Shown here piece after piece: positions 23,163-32,596 of a stretch of 64,000 nucleotides of DNA; position 1 is the first letter of the stretch; the number at the start of each line of letters is the position of its first letter. The DNA is from Azophilus sp965220835. GTDB taxonomy: Bacteria; Pseudomonadota; Gammaproteobacteria; Pseudomonadales; Azotimanducaceae. The DNA is taken from assembly GCA_965220835.1 (NCBI GenBank), contig OZ244842.1, positions 1,426,001-1,490,000 on the forward strand, in the 5' to 3' direction. A program made the position numbers and the translations under genes. A model generated the notes under the pieces. That model was given only the letters and a program-made list of their open reading frames with translations, did no database searches and was not told the origin of the DNA.

Positions 23163-24572
23163 TCATGCGCGCGCCTCCCGGCGCGCCTCCCGCATGGTGA
23201 CGAATTCCTCTGCCGCCGTGGGATGAATGCCGACCGTGGCATCGAACTGCCGCTTGGTGGCGCCGGCAGTCACCGCCACTGCCATGCCTTGAATGATCTC
23301 ACCGGCCTCGGGGCCAACCATGTGGATGCCAATCACCCGGTCGCTGGCAGCGTCCACGACCAGCTTCATGAAGGTGCGCTCAGCACGTCCGGTCATGGTG
23401 TGCTTCATCGGCCGAAAGGTGGATTCGTACACTTCGATGCGCTCGAAGCGCTGACGGGCTTGCGCCTCGGTCAAGCCCACTGTCCCGATGTTAGGTTGGC
23501 AAAACACGGCCGTGGCGATGTTCTCGTAACTCATGCGGCGCGGCTCGCCGTTGCCGAACAGGCCGTGCGCCACGCACATCGCTTCCTCGATGGCCACGGG
23601 AGTCAGTTGAACACGGTCGATCACGTCACCAATGGCCAGAATGTGCGGCACCGAGCTGCGGAACGCCTCATCCACCAGGACAGCGCCGTTGCCGCCCAAG
23701 GCGACCCCGCACTCCGCCAACCCCAAGCCTTCGACGTTGGGACGGCGTCCGGTGGCGAACATCACCAGGTCGGTGCGCAGCTGAGTGCCATCGGAAAGCG
23801 TCACGACCCGCTCATCACCATCGAGTTCAATTTCCACCACCTCGGTGCCGAACTGCACGGCAACGCCCTTCTCGGCCAATTGGTCGGCGACGAATTCGCG
23901 CACGCCGTCGTCGAACCCGCGCAGGAAAAGCGGGCCCCGGTAGGCCAGCCGGGCTTCGGCGCCGAGGCCGGCGAAGATGCCAGCGAACTCCACGGCGATG
24001 TAGCCGCCGCCAACCACGAGGACGCGGCGCGGAAAGCGCGGCAAGTAGAAGGCATCGTCGGAGCAAATGACATGTTCGGCGCCGGGAAACTCCGGCATCC
24101 AAGGGCGGCTGCCCGTGGCCACCAAGATGTGTTCCGCGGTGAACGAGTGACCGTTGAGCTCGATGCGGTGCGGATCGCCCAACCGCGCGGCGCCCTCGTG
24201 AATGTCCACGCCAGCGGTGGTGAGCAAATTGCGGTAAACGCCATTGAGGCGCTTGATCTCCTTGGTCTTGTTGTCGCGCAGGGTGGGCCAGTCAAAGCTC
24301 GATGCGCTGGCGCGCCAGCCGTAGGCCGCGGCATCCTCGAATTCCTCGGGGAAGTGCGAACCGTAGACGAAGAGCTTTTTCGGCACGCAGCCCACGTTGA
24401 CGCAGGTGCCGCCAAGATGGGTGGACTCGGCTACCGCCACCCGGGCGCCGAGCTGGGCGGCAACGCGGCTGGCTCGCACGCCTCCGGAGCCCGCTCCAAT
24501 CACGTAGAGATCGTAGTCGTACTGCCTCGCCACCCCTCGCTGCCTTAAGGGCCTAGCCGCCCGCTTGCTCAT
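23163..24572 (-). CDS. gorA: Glutathione-disulfide reductase
   Basis: This FAD-dependent, NADPH-using enzyme keeps glutathione reduced. The FAD-binding VIGAGSGGVRASR is followed by the redox-active pair in GGTCVNVGCVPKK. A second Rossmann motif is at VLVVGGGYIAVEFAG, and the C-terminal His/Glu pair is in GIHPTAAEEF. The redox motif and the NADPH-binding region fit glutathione reductase better than dihydrolipoamide dehydrogenase. I chose the ATG at 24572, giving a 469-residue protein; an upstream in-frame extension has no conserved features. It is divergent from the TPP enzyme. Confidence 0.93.
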   Translation of the reverse strand: MSKRAARPLRQRGVARQYDYDLYVIGAGSGGVRASRVAAQLGARVAVAESTHLGGTCVNVGCVPKKLFVYGSHFPEEFEDAAAYGWRASASSFDWPTLRDNKTKEIKRLNGVYRNLLTTAGVDIHEGAARLGDPHRIELNGHSFTAEHILVATGSRPWMPEFPGAEHVICSDDAFYLPRFPRRVLVVGGGYIAVEFAGIFAGLGAEARLAYRGPLFLRGFDDGVREFVADQLAEKGVAVQFGTEVVEIELDGDERVVTLSDGTQLRTDLVMFATGRRPNVEGLGLAECGVALGGNGAVLVDEAFRSSVPHILAIGDVIDRVQLTPVAIEEAMCVAHGLFGNGEPRRMSYENIATAVFCQPNIGTVGLTEAQARQRFERIEVYESTFRPMKHTMTGRAERTFMKLVVDAASDRVIGIHMVGPEAGEIIQGMAVAVTAGATKRQFDATVGIHPTAAEEFVTMREARREARA

Positions 24573-24692
24573 GAAGGGCGCTAGTTTACTTGAATCCCCG
24601 GTTCGCGTTCCGGCCCCGGCCAAGCAGCGTCGGAGCGCCAACCACATGGCAGGGAATTCCGCTAAACTGCGTTTTTCCCCGCGGAGTCCTCT

Positions 24693-26246
24693 ATGAACGG
24701 TGCCCAATCGCTGCTGCAGACCCTCGTGGACGGGGGCGTTGAAGTCTGCTTCACCAACCCGGGCACCTCAGAGATGCACTTCGTGGCGGCCCTGGACCTG
24801 CAGGACGGCATGCGCGGCGTGCTCGGCTTGTTTGAAGGTGCGGTGACTGGGGCGGCCGACGGTTACGCTCGCATGGCCGGCAAGCCGGCCTGCACGCTGC
24901 TGCACTTGGGCCCGGGCCTCGCCAACGGCTTGGCCAACCTGCACAACGCACGGCGCGCCTTCTCGCCAGTCGTCAACGTCGTGGGGGAGCACGCCACCTA
25001 CCATCGGGCGCTGGACGCGCCGCTGACCTCCGACATCGCCGGTTTCGCCGGCCCGGTGTCCGGCTGGGTGCACTTGGCCGAAAGCGCCGAAGGGGTGGCC
25101 GCCGACGCCGCCCGGGCCATGCAAGCCGCTCAAGGGCCGCCCGGCTGTGTCGCCACCCTGATTCTGCCGGCAGACACCGCTTGGAACGCCGCTCAAGGGC
25201 CAGCCCCGCCACTGGCGCCCCCTGGCCTTAGGGCGCCAGACTCGAAGCGAGTCGAGGCGGCGGTGGACGCGCTGCGCAGCGGCGAGCCCTGCGCCCTGCT
25301 GATGAATGGCGAAGGGGTTAGCGAAGCGGCGTTGCGCACCGCCAGCCGCATTCAACAGGCGTCCGGTGCCAGACTGCTGGGCGATACCTTCCTAGCGCGG
25401 ATTCCCCGCGGTGCCGGACGGGTGGATCTGCCCCGCCTGCCCTACTTTGCCGAACAGGCGGAGGAGGCGTTGGCAGGCATTCGACACCTGATCCTCGTGG
25501 ACACCAAGGCACCGGTCAGCTTTTTCGCCTATCCGGGCCGAGCCAGCGAACTGACGCCTTCGGCATGCACCGTTCACACGCTGACCGAACGCGGCGAAGA
25601 TGCCTTGGCTGCGTTGACAGAGGCGGCGGAGGCCTTGGGCGCCGCCCAGCTTCCACCCCAGGTTGGCGCGTTGCGCAAGGTGAAGCGACCGCACGGCCCA
25701 ATCACCCCGGAATCTGCCGCAGCGGCAGTGGCGGCCCTGCTGCCGGAAGAGGCCATCATCGTCAATGAGGCGGCCACCTCGGGCTTTGCGATGGCCGCAA
25801 TGACTGCCGGCGCACCGCCCCATGACGTGCTCGACCTCACCGGCGGCGCCATCGGCATGGGCATACCCGTCGCGGTCGGCGCCGCCGTCGCCTGCCCGGA
25901 CCGACGGGTGCTGAACCTGGAGGCCGATGGCAGCGGCATGTACACCGTGCAGGCGCTTTGGACCCAAGCCCGGGAGAGCTTGGATGTAACCACCGTGATC
26001 TTCTCCAATCGCAAGTACGCCATATTGCAAGTGGAGTTCATGCGCGTGGGCGCCCACAACCCAGGCCCCAAGGCCATGGACATGCTGCAGCTCGACCGTC
26101 CCGACCTTGATTGGGTGGCCCTGGCAGCGGGCATGGGCGTGCCGGGGCGCCGCGCCGACAGCGCCGAAGCCTTGTCTGCCGCGCTGGCCGAGAGCTTTGC
26201 CAGCCCCGGACCATTCCTGATTGAGGCCGTCATGGCGCCCGCGTGA
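24693..26246 (+). CDS. Thiamine-pyrophosphate enzyme, acetolactate synthase-like
   Basis: The 517-residue protein has the three-domain TPP-enzyme fold. The catalytic Glu sits in GVLGLFEGAVTGAADGYARMAG, and the metal/TPP-binding motif reads EADGSGMYTVQALWTQARE and ends in FSNRKYAIL. It belongs to the acetolactate synthase/benzoylformate decarboxylase superfamily. It lacks a partner small subunit, so I do not assign ilv function; a 2-oxoacid decarboxylase or ligase is more likely. The ribosome-binding site is ggag. It overlaps ugd by four bases (GTGA). Confidence 0.87.
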   Translation: MNGAQSLLQTLVDGGVEVCFTNPGTSEMHFVAALDLQDGMRGVLGLFEGAVTGAADGYARMAGKPACTLLHLGPGLANGLANLHNARRAFSPVVNVVGEHATYHRALDAPLTSDIAGFAGPVSGWVHLAESAEGVAADAARAMQAAQGPPGCVATLILPADTAWNAAQGPAPPLAPPGLRAPDSKRVEAAVDALRSGEPCALLMNGEGVSEAALRTASRIQQASGARLLGDTFLARIPRGAGRVDLPRLPYFAEQAEEALAGIRHLILVDTKAPVSFFAYPGRASELTPSACTVHTLTERGEDALAALTEAAEALGAAQLPPQVGALRKVKRPHGPITPESAAAAVAALLPEEAIIVNEAATSGFAMAAMTAGAPPHDVLDLTGGAIGMGIPVAVGAAVACPDRRVLNLEADGSGMYTVQALWTQARESLDVTTVIFSNRKYAILQVEFMRVGAHNPGPKAMDMLQLDRPDLDWVALAAGMGVPGRRADSAEALSAALAESFASPGPFLIEAVMAPA

Positions 26247-27598
26247 ACGTCACCCTCTTTGGGGCCGGCTATGTGGGCCTGGTGACCGGCGCCTGCTTTG
26301 CCGAAATGGGCAACTCGGTGCTTTGCGTGGACGTGGACGCCCAGCGCATCAACGCCCTATCAGCAGGCCGCATCCCGATCTACGAACCTGGGCTTGAGCC
26401 GCTGGTGGCGGCCAATGCCGCGGCTGGACGGCTGCGCTTCACCCACGATGCCGATCAGGGCGTGGATCACGGCGAAGTTCTGTTCATCGCCGTCGGCACC
26501 CCGTCCCGCGACGATGGCCGGGCCGACCTCCGCTTCGTGTTCCAAGTGGCCGAACGCATCGGACAGCGCATGGAAGCAGACAAGATAGTCGTGGACAAGT
26601 CCACCGTTCCCGTCGGCACCGCTGACCAAGTGCGGGCCATCATCGCGGCAGCGCTCCAGCAGAGGGGCGCCAGCTTCAACTTCGACGTGGTCTCCAATCC
26701 GGAGTTTCTCAAGGAAGGGGCGGCGGTCAACGACTTCATGCGTCCGGACCGCATCATCATCGGCGCCGACCGAGATTCAAGCCGCGTGCGCCTTGAACAG
26801 CTTTACGAGCCCTTCAGCCGCAACCGCGACAAATTCGTGCACATGGACGTGCGCTCGGCGGAACTGTGCAAGTACGCCGCCAACCTGATGCTGGCCGCGC
26901 GCATCAGCTTGATGAACGAACTGGCCAACGTGGCGGACCAAGTGGGCGCGGACATCGAAGCGGTGCGCCTGGGGCTAGGCCGCGACCCCCGCATTGGCAC
27001 CCACTTCATCTACGCCGGCGCCGGCTACGGCGGCGCTTGCTTTCCCAAGGACATCAAGGCGCTCATTCACACCGCTGAACAAGTGGGCGTTGAGGCGCAG
27101 CTGATGAAATCGGTGGAGCGCGTCAACGAACGGCAAAAGGGCCTGTTGGTGCAAAAAATGCACAGCCACTACGAGGGCCGTCTGAGGGGCCGCACGATCG
27201 CCCTCTGGGGTTTGGCCTTCAAGCCCAACACCGACGACATGCGCGAAGCGCCAAGCCGCAAGGTCATCGATGAACTGCTCGCGGCTGGCGCCCGCGTCCG
27301 TGCCTACGACCCCGCGGCAGGCGACGAAGCCAAGCGCCTCTACGGCGACCAGATCACCGTCTGCAGTCGCCGCCAAGACACCGTGGCCGGCGCCGATGGG
27401 CTCGCCATCCTCACCGAGTGGAACGAGTTTCGCAGCCCTGACTTCGAGCAACTGCGCACCGACCTGCTCGAACCCACGATTTTCGATGGCCGCAATCTCT
27501 ACGACCCCCAACGCTTGGGCCAACTCGGCTTCAACTACTACAGCGTCGGCCGACCGTCAGCCTCCCCCAAGGGCGCCTCAGCGAAACGCGCAAATTGA
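26243..27598 (+). CDS. ugd: UDP-glucose 6-dehydrogenase
   Basis: The enzyme oxidises UDP-glucose to UDP-glucuronate with two NAD+, for exopolysaccharide or lipid glycosylation. The N-terminal Rossmann motif reads VTLFGAGYVGLVTGACFAEMG, and the catalytic Cys lies in GAGYGGACFPKDIKAL. The C-terminal domain begins near ALWGLAFKPNTDDMREAPS. The 451-residue length is standard. The GTG start overlaps the previous stop. Glucuronate could serve a surface polymer, or a glycolipid head group if the nearby sphingolipid pathway makes one; the latter is speculation. Confidence 0.96.
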   Translation: MNVTLFGAGYVGLVTGACFAEMGNSVLCVDVDAQRINALSAGRIPIYEPGLEPLVAANAAAGRLRFTHDADQGVDHGEVLFIAVGTPSRDDGRADLRFVFQVAERIGQRMEADKIVVDKSTVPVGTADQVRAIIAAALQQRGASFNFDVVSNPEFLKEGAAVNDFMRPDRIIIGADRDSSRVRLEQLYEPFSRNRDKFVHMDVRSAELCKYAANLMLAARISLMNELANVADQVGADIEAVRLGLGRDPRIGTHFIYAGAGYGGACFPKDIKALIHTAEQVGVEAQLMKSVERVNERQKGLLVQKMHSHYEGRLRGRTIALWGLAFKPNTDDMREAPSRKVIDELLAAGARVRAYDPAAGDEAKRLYGDQITVCSRRQDTVAGADGLAILTEWNEFRSPDFEQLRTDLLEPTIFDGRNLYDPQRLGQLGFNYYSVGRPSASPKGASAKRAN

Positions 27599-27693
27599 CA
27601 ATGACGGCCCTTCGCCTATATGCTTGAACGCTGAAAAAAGCAACAGCCCCGCCCATCAAGGCGTGCGGCAAACAATCAATCTCAGGAGGGTTC

Positions 27694-28989
27694 GTGGCGC
27701 ACGGCAGTCAAAAGGTTGCGCGGCTCAGCATTGACGATAAGGAAATTGAACTGCCGGTGATGGAGGGCACCGAAGGCCCAGACGTCATTGATGTCGGCGG
27801 TCTGGCCAACCAAGGCTACTTCACCTATGACTCCGGCTTTGTGTCCACCGCTTCATGCGATTCCAAGATCACCTACATCGATGGCGACGCCGGCTTGCTC
27901 CTGCACCGCGGCTACCCCATCGAGCAGCTCGCCGAGCAATCCGACTACTTGGAGCTCTGCTACCTGCTGCTGAACGGCGAACTGCCCAACGCGGCTGAGC
28001 GTGAGGAATTCAACACCACGGTGACGCGCCACACCATGGTGGACGAAAAGCTGCGCACTTTCATTGAGGGCTTTCGCCGCGAAGCCCATCCCATGGCCAT
28101 CATGTGTGGCATCGTCGGAGCGCTTTCAGCCTTTTACCATGACTCCTTGGACATCAACGACGAGGAGGATCGGAGCCGAACGGCACAGCGGCTGATCGCC
28201 AAGATGCCCACCTTGGCCGCGATGAGCTACAAGTACGCTCGCGGCCAGCCCTTCGTCTACCCCCGCAACGACCTCAGCTATGCAGAGAACTTCCTGCACA
28301 TGATGTTTGCGATCCCCTGCGAGGAGTACGAAGTCAGCCCGGTCATCGCCCGGGCCATGGATCGCATCTTGCTGCTGCATGCGGACCACGAGCAAAACGC
28401 GTCCACGTCCACGGTGCGCATGGCCGGTTCCACCGGGGCCAACCCCTACGCTTGCATCGCCGCCGGCATTGCCGCCCTTTGGGGGCCGGCGCACGGCGGC
28501 GCCAATGAGGCGGTGTTGAGCATGCTCGACGAGATCGGCGACGAGCGCAACATCGACAAGTTCATCGCCAAGGCCAAGGACCGGGACGATCCTTTCCGTC
28601 TGATGGGCTTCGGCCATCGGGTGTACAAGAACTATGATCCGCGTGCCAAGGTGATGCAGCAGACCTGCTACGAAGTGCTCAATGAACTTGGGGTGGAGGA
28701 CGACCCGACCCTGCGCATGGCCCAGCGCTTGGAGAAGATCGCCTTGGAGGACAGCTACTTCGTCGAAAAGCGCCTTTATCCCAACGTGGACTTCTACTCA
28801 GGCATCATTCTCAAGGCCATCGGGATACCTGTGGAGTTGTTCACGGTGATCTTCGCAACCGGACGAACGCCCGGCTGGATCGCCCACTGGAATGAGATGA
28901 TCGCCGGGCACTACCGCCTTGGCCGGCCCCGGCAGCTCTATGAGGGCCACCACCGGCGCGACTACCTGCCCTTGAGTGAACGGTCCTAG
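27694..28989 (+). CDS. gltA: Citrate synthase (type II, hexameric)
   Basis: This is the first enzyme of the TCA cycle, condensing acetyl-CoA with oxaloacetate. The 431-residue protein has the Gram-negative type-II N-terminal domain and the active-site blocks LLLHADHEQNASTSTVRMAGSTG and MGFGHRVYKNYDPRAKVM, ending in RPRQLYEGHHRRDYLPL. The GTG at 27694 has a strong ribosome-binding site (aggaggg) three bases upstream. It sits alone, 95 bp after ugd, and converges with the dehydrogenase at 29001. Confidence 0.97.
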   Translation: MAHGSQKVARLSIDDKEIELPVMEGTEGPDVIDVGGLANQGYFTYDSGFVSTASCDSKITYIDGDAGLLLHRGYPIEQLAEQSDYLELCYLLLNGELPNAAEREEFNTTVTRHTMVDEKLRTFIEGFRREAHPMAIMCGIVGALSAFYHDSLDINDEEDRSRTAQRLIAKMPTLAAMSYKYARGQPFVYPRNDLSYAENFLHMMFAIPCEEYEVSPVIARAMDRILLLHADHEQNASTSTVRMAGSTGANPYACIAAGIAALWGPAHGGANEAVLSMLDEIGDERNIDKFIAKAKDRDDPFRLMGFGHRVYKNYDPRAKVMQQTCYEVLNELGVEDDPTLRMAQRLEKIALEDSYFVEKRLYPNVDFYSGIILKAIGIPVELFTVIFATGRTPGWIAHWNEMIAGHYRLGRPRQLYEGHHRRDYLPLSERS

Positions 28990-29000
28990 CGAAGTCTGCC

Positions 29001-29873
29001 TCAGTCCGTCAATCGGGTGATGAGGCTGGAGGTGTCCCAACGGCTGCCGCCATTGGCCTCCACATCCGCATAGAACTGATCGACCAAGGCCGTCAGCGGC
29101 AGTTTGGCGCCCAAGGCACGCCCCGTCCGCAGCACGATGTCGAGGTCCTTGCGCATCCACTGCACCGCAAAGCCGAAGTCGAACTTGCCTTCCGCCATGG
29201 TGTGGGCGCGATTCTCCATCTGCCAAGATTGGGCCGCACCCTTGGCGATGACGTCCACCACCGCTTCTGGATCGAGCCCCGCCCGCTGAGCGAAATCGAT
29301 GCCTTCGCTCAGACCCTGAAGAACGCCAGCGATGCAAATCTGGTTCACCATTTTGGTGAGCTGTCCGGCGCCCACCGAGCCCATGCGGCGCACAAAGCGA
29401 GCGTAGCAGTCCATGGCCGGCAGCGCCCGCTCGTAGTCGCCAGGAAGGCCGCCCGCCATTATGGTGAGCTGGCCGTTCTCCGCCCCGGCTTGGCCGCCGG
29501 ACACTGGGGCGTCCACGAAGCCGATCCCCCGCTCGCTGGCGGCCGAAGCCAGCTCCCTCGCGAGATCGGCGGAAACCGTGGTGTGATCCACCAGCACGGC
29601 CCCCGAGGCCATGCCATGCAAGACGCCGTTTTCGGTCAGCGCAACGCTGCGGACATCATCGTCATTGCCCACGCAAACGAGCACCACGGCCGCCCCATCG
29701 GCGGCCGCCTTGGGCGTATCGAAGCGCTCGCCACCAAATTCTTCGACCCACTGCAAGGCCCGGGCCGGCGCGCGGTTGTACACGCCCATGCGCCAGCCCG
29801 CCCGGGCCAAGTGCCCGGCCATGGGATAGCCCATGACGCCCAGGCCAATGAACGCGGCTCGCTTTTCCGGCAT
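29001..29873 (-). CDS. 3-Hydroxyisobutyrate dehydrogenase-family NAD(P) oxidoreductase
   Basis: The 290-residue beta-hydroxyacid dehydrogenase has an N-terminal Rossmann motif (AAFIGLGVMGYPMAGHLARAG), the substrate-binding DAPVSGGQAGAENGQLTIMAGG, and the catalytic Lys in GQLTKMVNQICIA. Family members include 3-hydroxyisobutyrate and tartronate semialdehyde reductases; I cannot choose between them. It lies 41 bp after the rifampicin-phosphotransferase-like gene in the same direction and may be the last gene of the sphingolipid-type operon, or an unrelated neighbour. Confidence 0.9.
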   Translation of the reverse strand: MPEKRAAFIGLGVMGYPMAGHLARAGWRMGVYNRAPARALQWVEEFGGERFDTPKAAADGAAVVLVCVGNDDDVRSVALTENGVLHGMASGAVLVDHTTVSADLARELASAASERGIGFVDAPVSGGQAGAENGQLTIMAGGLPGDYERALPAMDCYARFVRRMGSVGAGQLTKMVNQICIAGVLQGLSEGIDFAQRAGLDPEAVVDVIAKGAAQSWQMENRAHTMAEGKFDFGFAVQWMRKDLDIVLRTGRALGAKLPLTALVDQFYADVEANGGSRWDTSSLITRLTD

Positions 29874-29914
29874 CTGTTTCGTTCCAGCGGCAACAATGAA
29901 GCCGGCAGTTTAAC

Positions 29915-32581
29915 TCAGTCGGACCGCAGCAAGCGGACCAAACCCGCATCCCCATCGACTTCCACGTGCTGCCCGTCATTGAAATGTGCGGTCACGTTCG
30001 CAATGCCGCTGACGCAAGGCTTGCCGTACTCCCGTGCCACCAAGGCACCGTGCTGCAGTGCCCCACCAATTTCAAGCACCACCGCGGCGGCATTGATGAA
30101 CAGCGGCGTCCAGCCGGGGTCGGCAGTCACGGCCACCAGCACATCGCCAGGCAACACTGGCTTCTCATAGGGGTCCGCCAGCACCTTAACCGGCCCTCGG
30201 ACAACGCCCGGTGAAATCCCCACACCCGTCACCAGCCCACCCTCATCAGCCAACGGGGCTTGAACGCCCTGCGCGGAGTCGCGCGAATGGCCTGCCGCTG
30301 GTGAGAAGAAGCGCCCGCGGGAATCAATGAACATCGGAAACGCACGCACATGGGCGGCCAGCTTGCGAGCAAAGGCCCCACGACGCTCCACGCAAGCGCG
30401 CACATCGAACGCCGGGTCCGCGGTCGCGCGGTCCACGTCCTCGATCCGCATCTCGAATATCTGCTCCGGCCGATCAAGCCGACCGGCTTGCACGAAGGTG
30501 TCCGCCCGGTATAGGAGCAGGCGACGCGCCCGCGCATACACCTGCATGACGTGATGTTTGAACAGCTCCCGCGATGCCGCGTAGCGGCTGGCCTTGGCGT
30601 GGTGCGCCCTGAGGCGCTTGGCCTTGCGCGCCGGCAGCGCCGCAAGCAGCTTACGATAGGCCTGCTCGCGTTGTTCCGCCCTGCGGCGCACCATTTCGTG
30701 AGGATTGAACGCCTCGCCGCGCTGATCTCCGCAGAGAGTGGCCATCTGCCGTAGCGCCAGCTGCGGCGCCTCGCCGAACTTGGGGTTGGCCAATTCCATT
30801 TCCAGTGGCCCACGGCACCCGAATTGGCGCGCAAACTCGTCCCAAGCCGCCAGAAAGGCCTGCGGCAGTTCGCGCCGTCTCAGCTTGGCCGCCAAGCCGT
30901 CGATGTCCTCAAACTCGGCGGCGGGCAGCATCTGGGCGAGGTCGTAGATCGCCAAACCCATGCGCACCACCAGATCATCCCCTTGACTGCCGACGATCGC
31001 CTTGGCCCAAGCCTGCCGTTCGGCGCACTGGGCTCCGGCAAGCGCCCTGATGCGGAAGGACAGGAAGTAGAACAACGCATAAGCTGGGTAGGAAGACCGC
31101 AGAATCGTTTGAGCAGCGCAGGTAATGGCCTCTTGCAGGCTCTCAGCAACCGATTGGGCATAGTCCATCGGCCGCTCGATCCACTCGGTGAACTCATCGA
31201 TGGCCTGCTGATAGGCAAGATCAAACCGGTCGGGATGGCGCAATGGCTGGAGCAGCGCCGCCAAACCCGGCCGGCCACGCCAAAGCATGCCCGGCAGGTA
31301 GCTCAGCAGCCGCATCCAGCGCACTTGGCGCGGCACTCGGTGGAGGCGATAACGCGCCATGTCGGGTGAGGTGATCACCCGGGCCACCAAGGGGTTCATG
31401 GCATCCGCCGCCTTGGCGAAGGGCTTGATCCGGTCAATCAGATGCATGTACATGGACAGATCGACGTACAACCGACCGCACTGCGCATGCAGGCCCATGC
31501 TCGAATGATCGGCGTCGATGGGCACCTTCAGCAACCACTGCCAAAACAGCCGGTAAATCAGATAGAACACGTCATCGGTCATCGGCGTGGTGGCAGTGCT
31601 CATGGTAATGCCGTCAGTCAGGTAACCGTCCATGTACAAATGCCGAGGCTCGCCGGGGGCGGTGAGCAGGGACGGATGCAGCGGGACGTAGGCGGTGATG
31701 GGCCGCGCCTGCAGCAGATGCAGCCGCTCATCGGCAAAGGCCCACTCCACGTCCACAGGACAATCGAACAGCGTCTCGATGCGCTGAACCGAAACGGCGA
31801 TCAAGCTCAACTGCGAACGATTCAAGCACGGCTGCCCGGACCGGTCGCCCCCCTTGGTGCCCAGCCGATGGTCGATCACTGCGCCGGTCACCTTGTCAAC
31901 CAGCACCGCATCCGGCGTGACGCTGCCCGCCACTAGGGCATCACCTGCCCCCCAGCTGGCATTGATGAGCAGTTCATCAAAGTCATTGGTTCCGGGATTG
32001 ACTGAAAACGCCACGCCGGACACATCGGCAGCCAAACACCGCTGCACCACCACGGCAATGCTCGGTTCCAGGCGCTCGACGTTCATCCGCACTTTGTACA
32101 GCAGCACGCGCTGGTCCATGCCGGCGCAAAAGCAGGCGCGCACCGCTTGAGGCAAGTCAGCGGGCGCAATGCCCAAAAACGACTGGTAGAGCCCGGCAAA
32201 CGAGGCCCCCGCCAGGTCCTCCTCCGGGGACGAAGAGCGCACGGCCAGCAAGCCCTGCCCCAATTGCCCGCGCACCGCCTCGATTTGCGCCTTTTGGCCA
32301 GCGGTCCAAGCCAAATTGCGCGCCAGCGACTGGAGCTGTTCGCAAGCATCGGCCAAGTCGCCGCCCTGATGCCCGGGATGGGGGCGCCCCAGCAACTCAA
32401 GGACCTCATGCCACTCTCGGGAGGCTTGGATGCCGGCCTGCCAAGGCGCGAAAAACGCGGTGCTCAGCACGCCGCCTTCGGGAACCGCAAAACCCGCTTG
32501 GCGAAGACGAATCAGCGAGGCGGCCTTGCCCCCCACCGCAGCCGGTTCTGGCGATCGGTCAGTGGCAAGGGAAAGCCACAT
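29915..32581 (-). CDS. PEP-synthase/rifampicin-phosphotransferase-like dikinase
   Basis: The 888-residue protein starts with the ATP-binding domain of pyruvate-phosphate dikinases (VGGKAASLIRLRQAGFAVPEG, LLAVRSSSPEEDLAGASFAGLYQS, then QRCLAADVSGVAFSVNP). A large middle domain follows. It ends with a swivelling phosphohistidine domain around VVLEIGGALQHGALVAREYG (His844). The order ATP domain, substrate domain, His domain, without the PEP-binding barrel, is that of rifampicin phosphotransferases rather than true PEP synthase. By that mechanism the beta-phosphate of ATP passes through the His to a hydroxylated substrate. The gene begins 15 bp after serine palmitoyltransferase, so a lipid or head-group acceptor is an attractive inference, not a demonstrated one. 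Confidence 0.85.
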   Translation of the reverse strand: MWLSLATDRSPEPAAVGGKAASLIRLRQAGFAVPEGGVLSTAFFAPWQAGIQASREWHEVLELLGRPHPGHQGGDLADACEQLQSLARNLAWTAGQKAQIEAVRGQLGQGLLAVRSSSPEEDLAGASFAGLYQSFLGIAPADLPQAVRACFCAGMDQRVLLYKVRMNVERLEPSIAVVVQRCLAADVSGVAFSVNPGTNDFDELLINASWGAGDALVAGSVTPDAVLVDKVTGAVIDHRLGTKGGDRSGQPCLNRSQLSLIAVSVQRIETLFDCPVDVEWAFADERLHLLQARPITAYVPLHPSLLTAPGEPRHLYMDGYLTDGITMSTATTPMTDDVFYLIYRLFWQWLLKVPIDADHSSMGLHAQCGRLYVDLSMYMHLIDRIKPFAKAADAMNPLVARVITSPDMARYRLHRVPRQVRWMRLLSYLPGMLWRGRPGLAALLQPLRHPDRFDLAYQQAIDEFTEWIERPMDYAQSVAESLQEAITCAAQTILRSSYPAYALFYFLSFRIRALAGAQCAERQAWAKAIVGSQGDDLVVRMGLAIYDLAQMLPAAEFEDIDGLAAKLRRRELPQAFLAAWDEFARQFGCRGPLEMELANPKFGEAPQLALRQMATLCGDQRGEAFNPHEMVRRRAEQREQAYRKLLAALPARKAKRLRAHHAKASRYAASRELFKHHVMQVYARARRLLLYRADTFVQAGRLDRPEQIFEMRIEDVDRATADPAFDVRACVERRGAFARKLAAHVRAFPMFIDSRGRFFSPAAGHSRDSAQGVQAPLADEGGLVTGVGISPGVVRGPVKVLADPYEKPVLPGDVLVAVTADPGWTPLFINAAAVVLEIGGALQHGALVAREYGKPCVSGIANVTAHFNDGQHVEVDGDAGLVRLLRSD

Positions 32582-32596
32582 GGCTTTTGGTTGTGA

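Noticed and set aside
24693..26246. Acetolactate synthase large subunit for branched amino-acid synthesis
   Set aside because: No small subunit or other ilv gene is present, and the sequence resembles general 2-oxoacid-type TPP enzymes.
29915..32581. Phosphoenolpyruvate synthase (ppsA)
   Set aside because: The C-terminal PEP/pyruvate-binding barrel is absent, and the His domain is last, as in rifampicin phosphotransferases.
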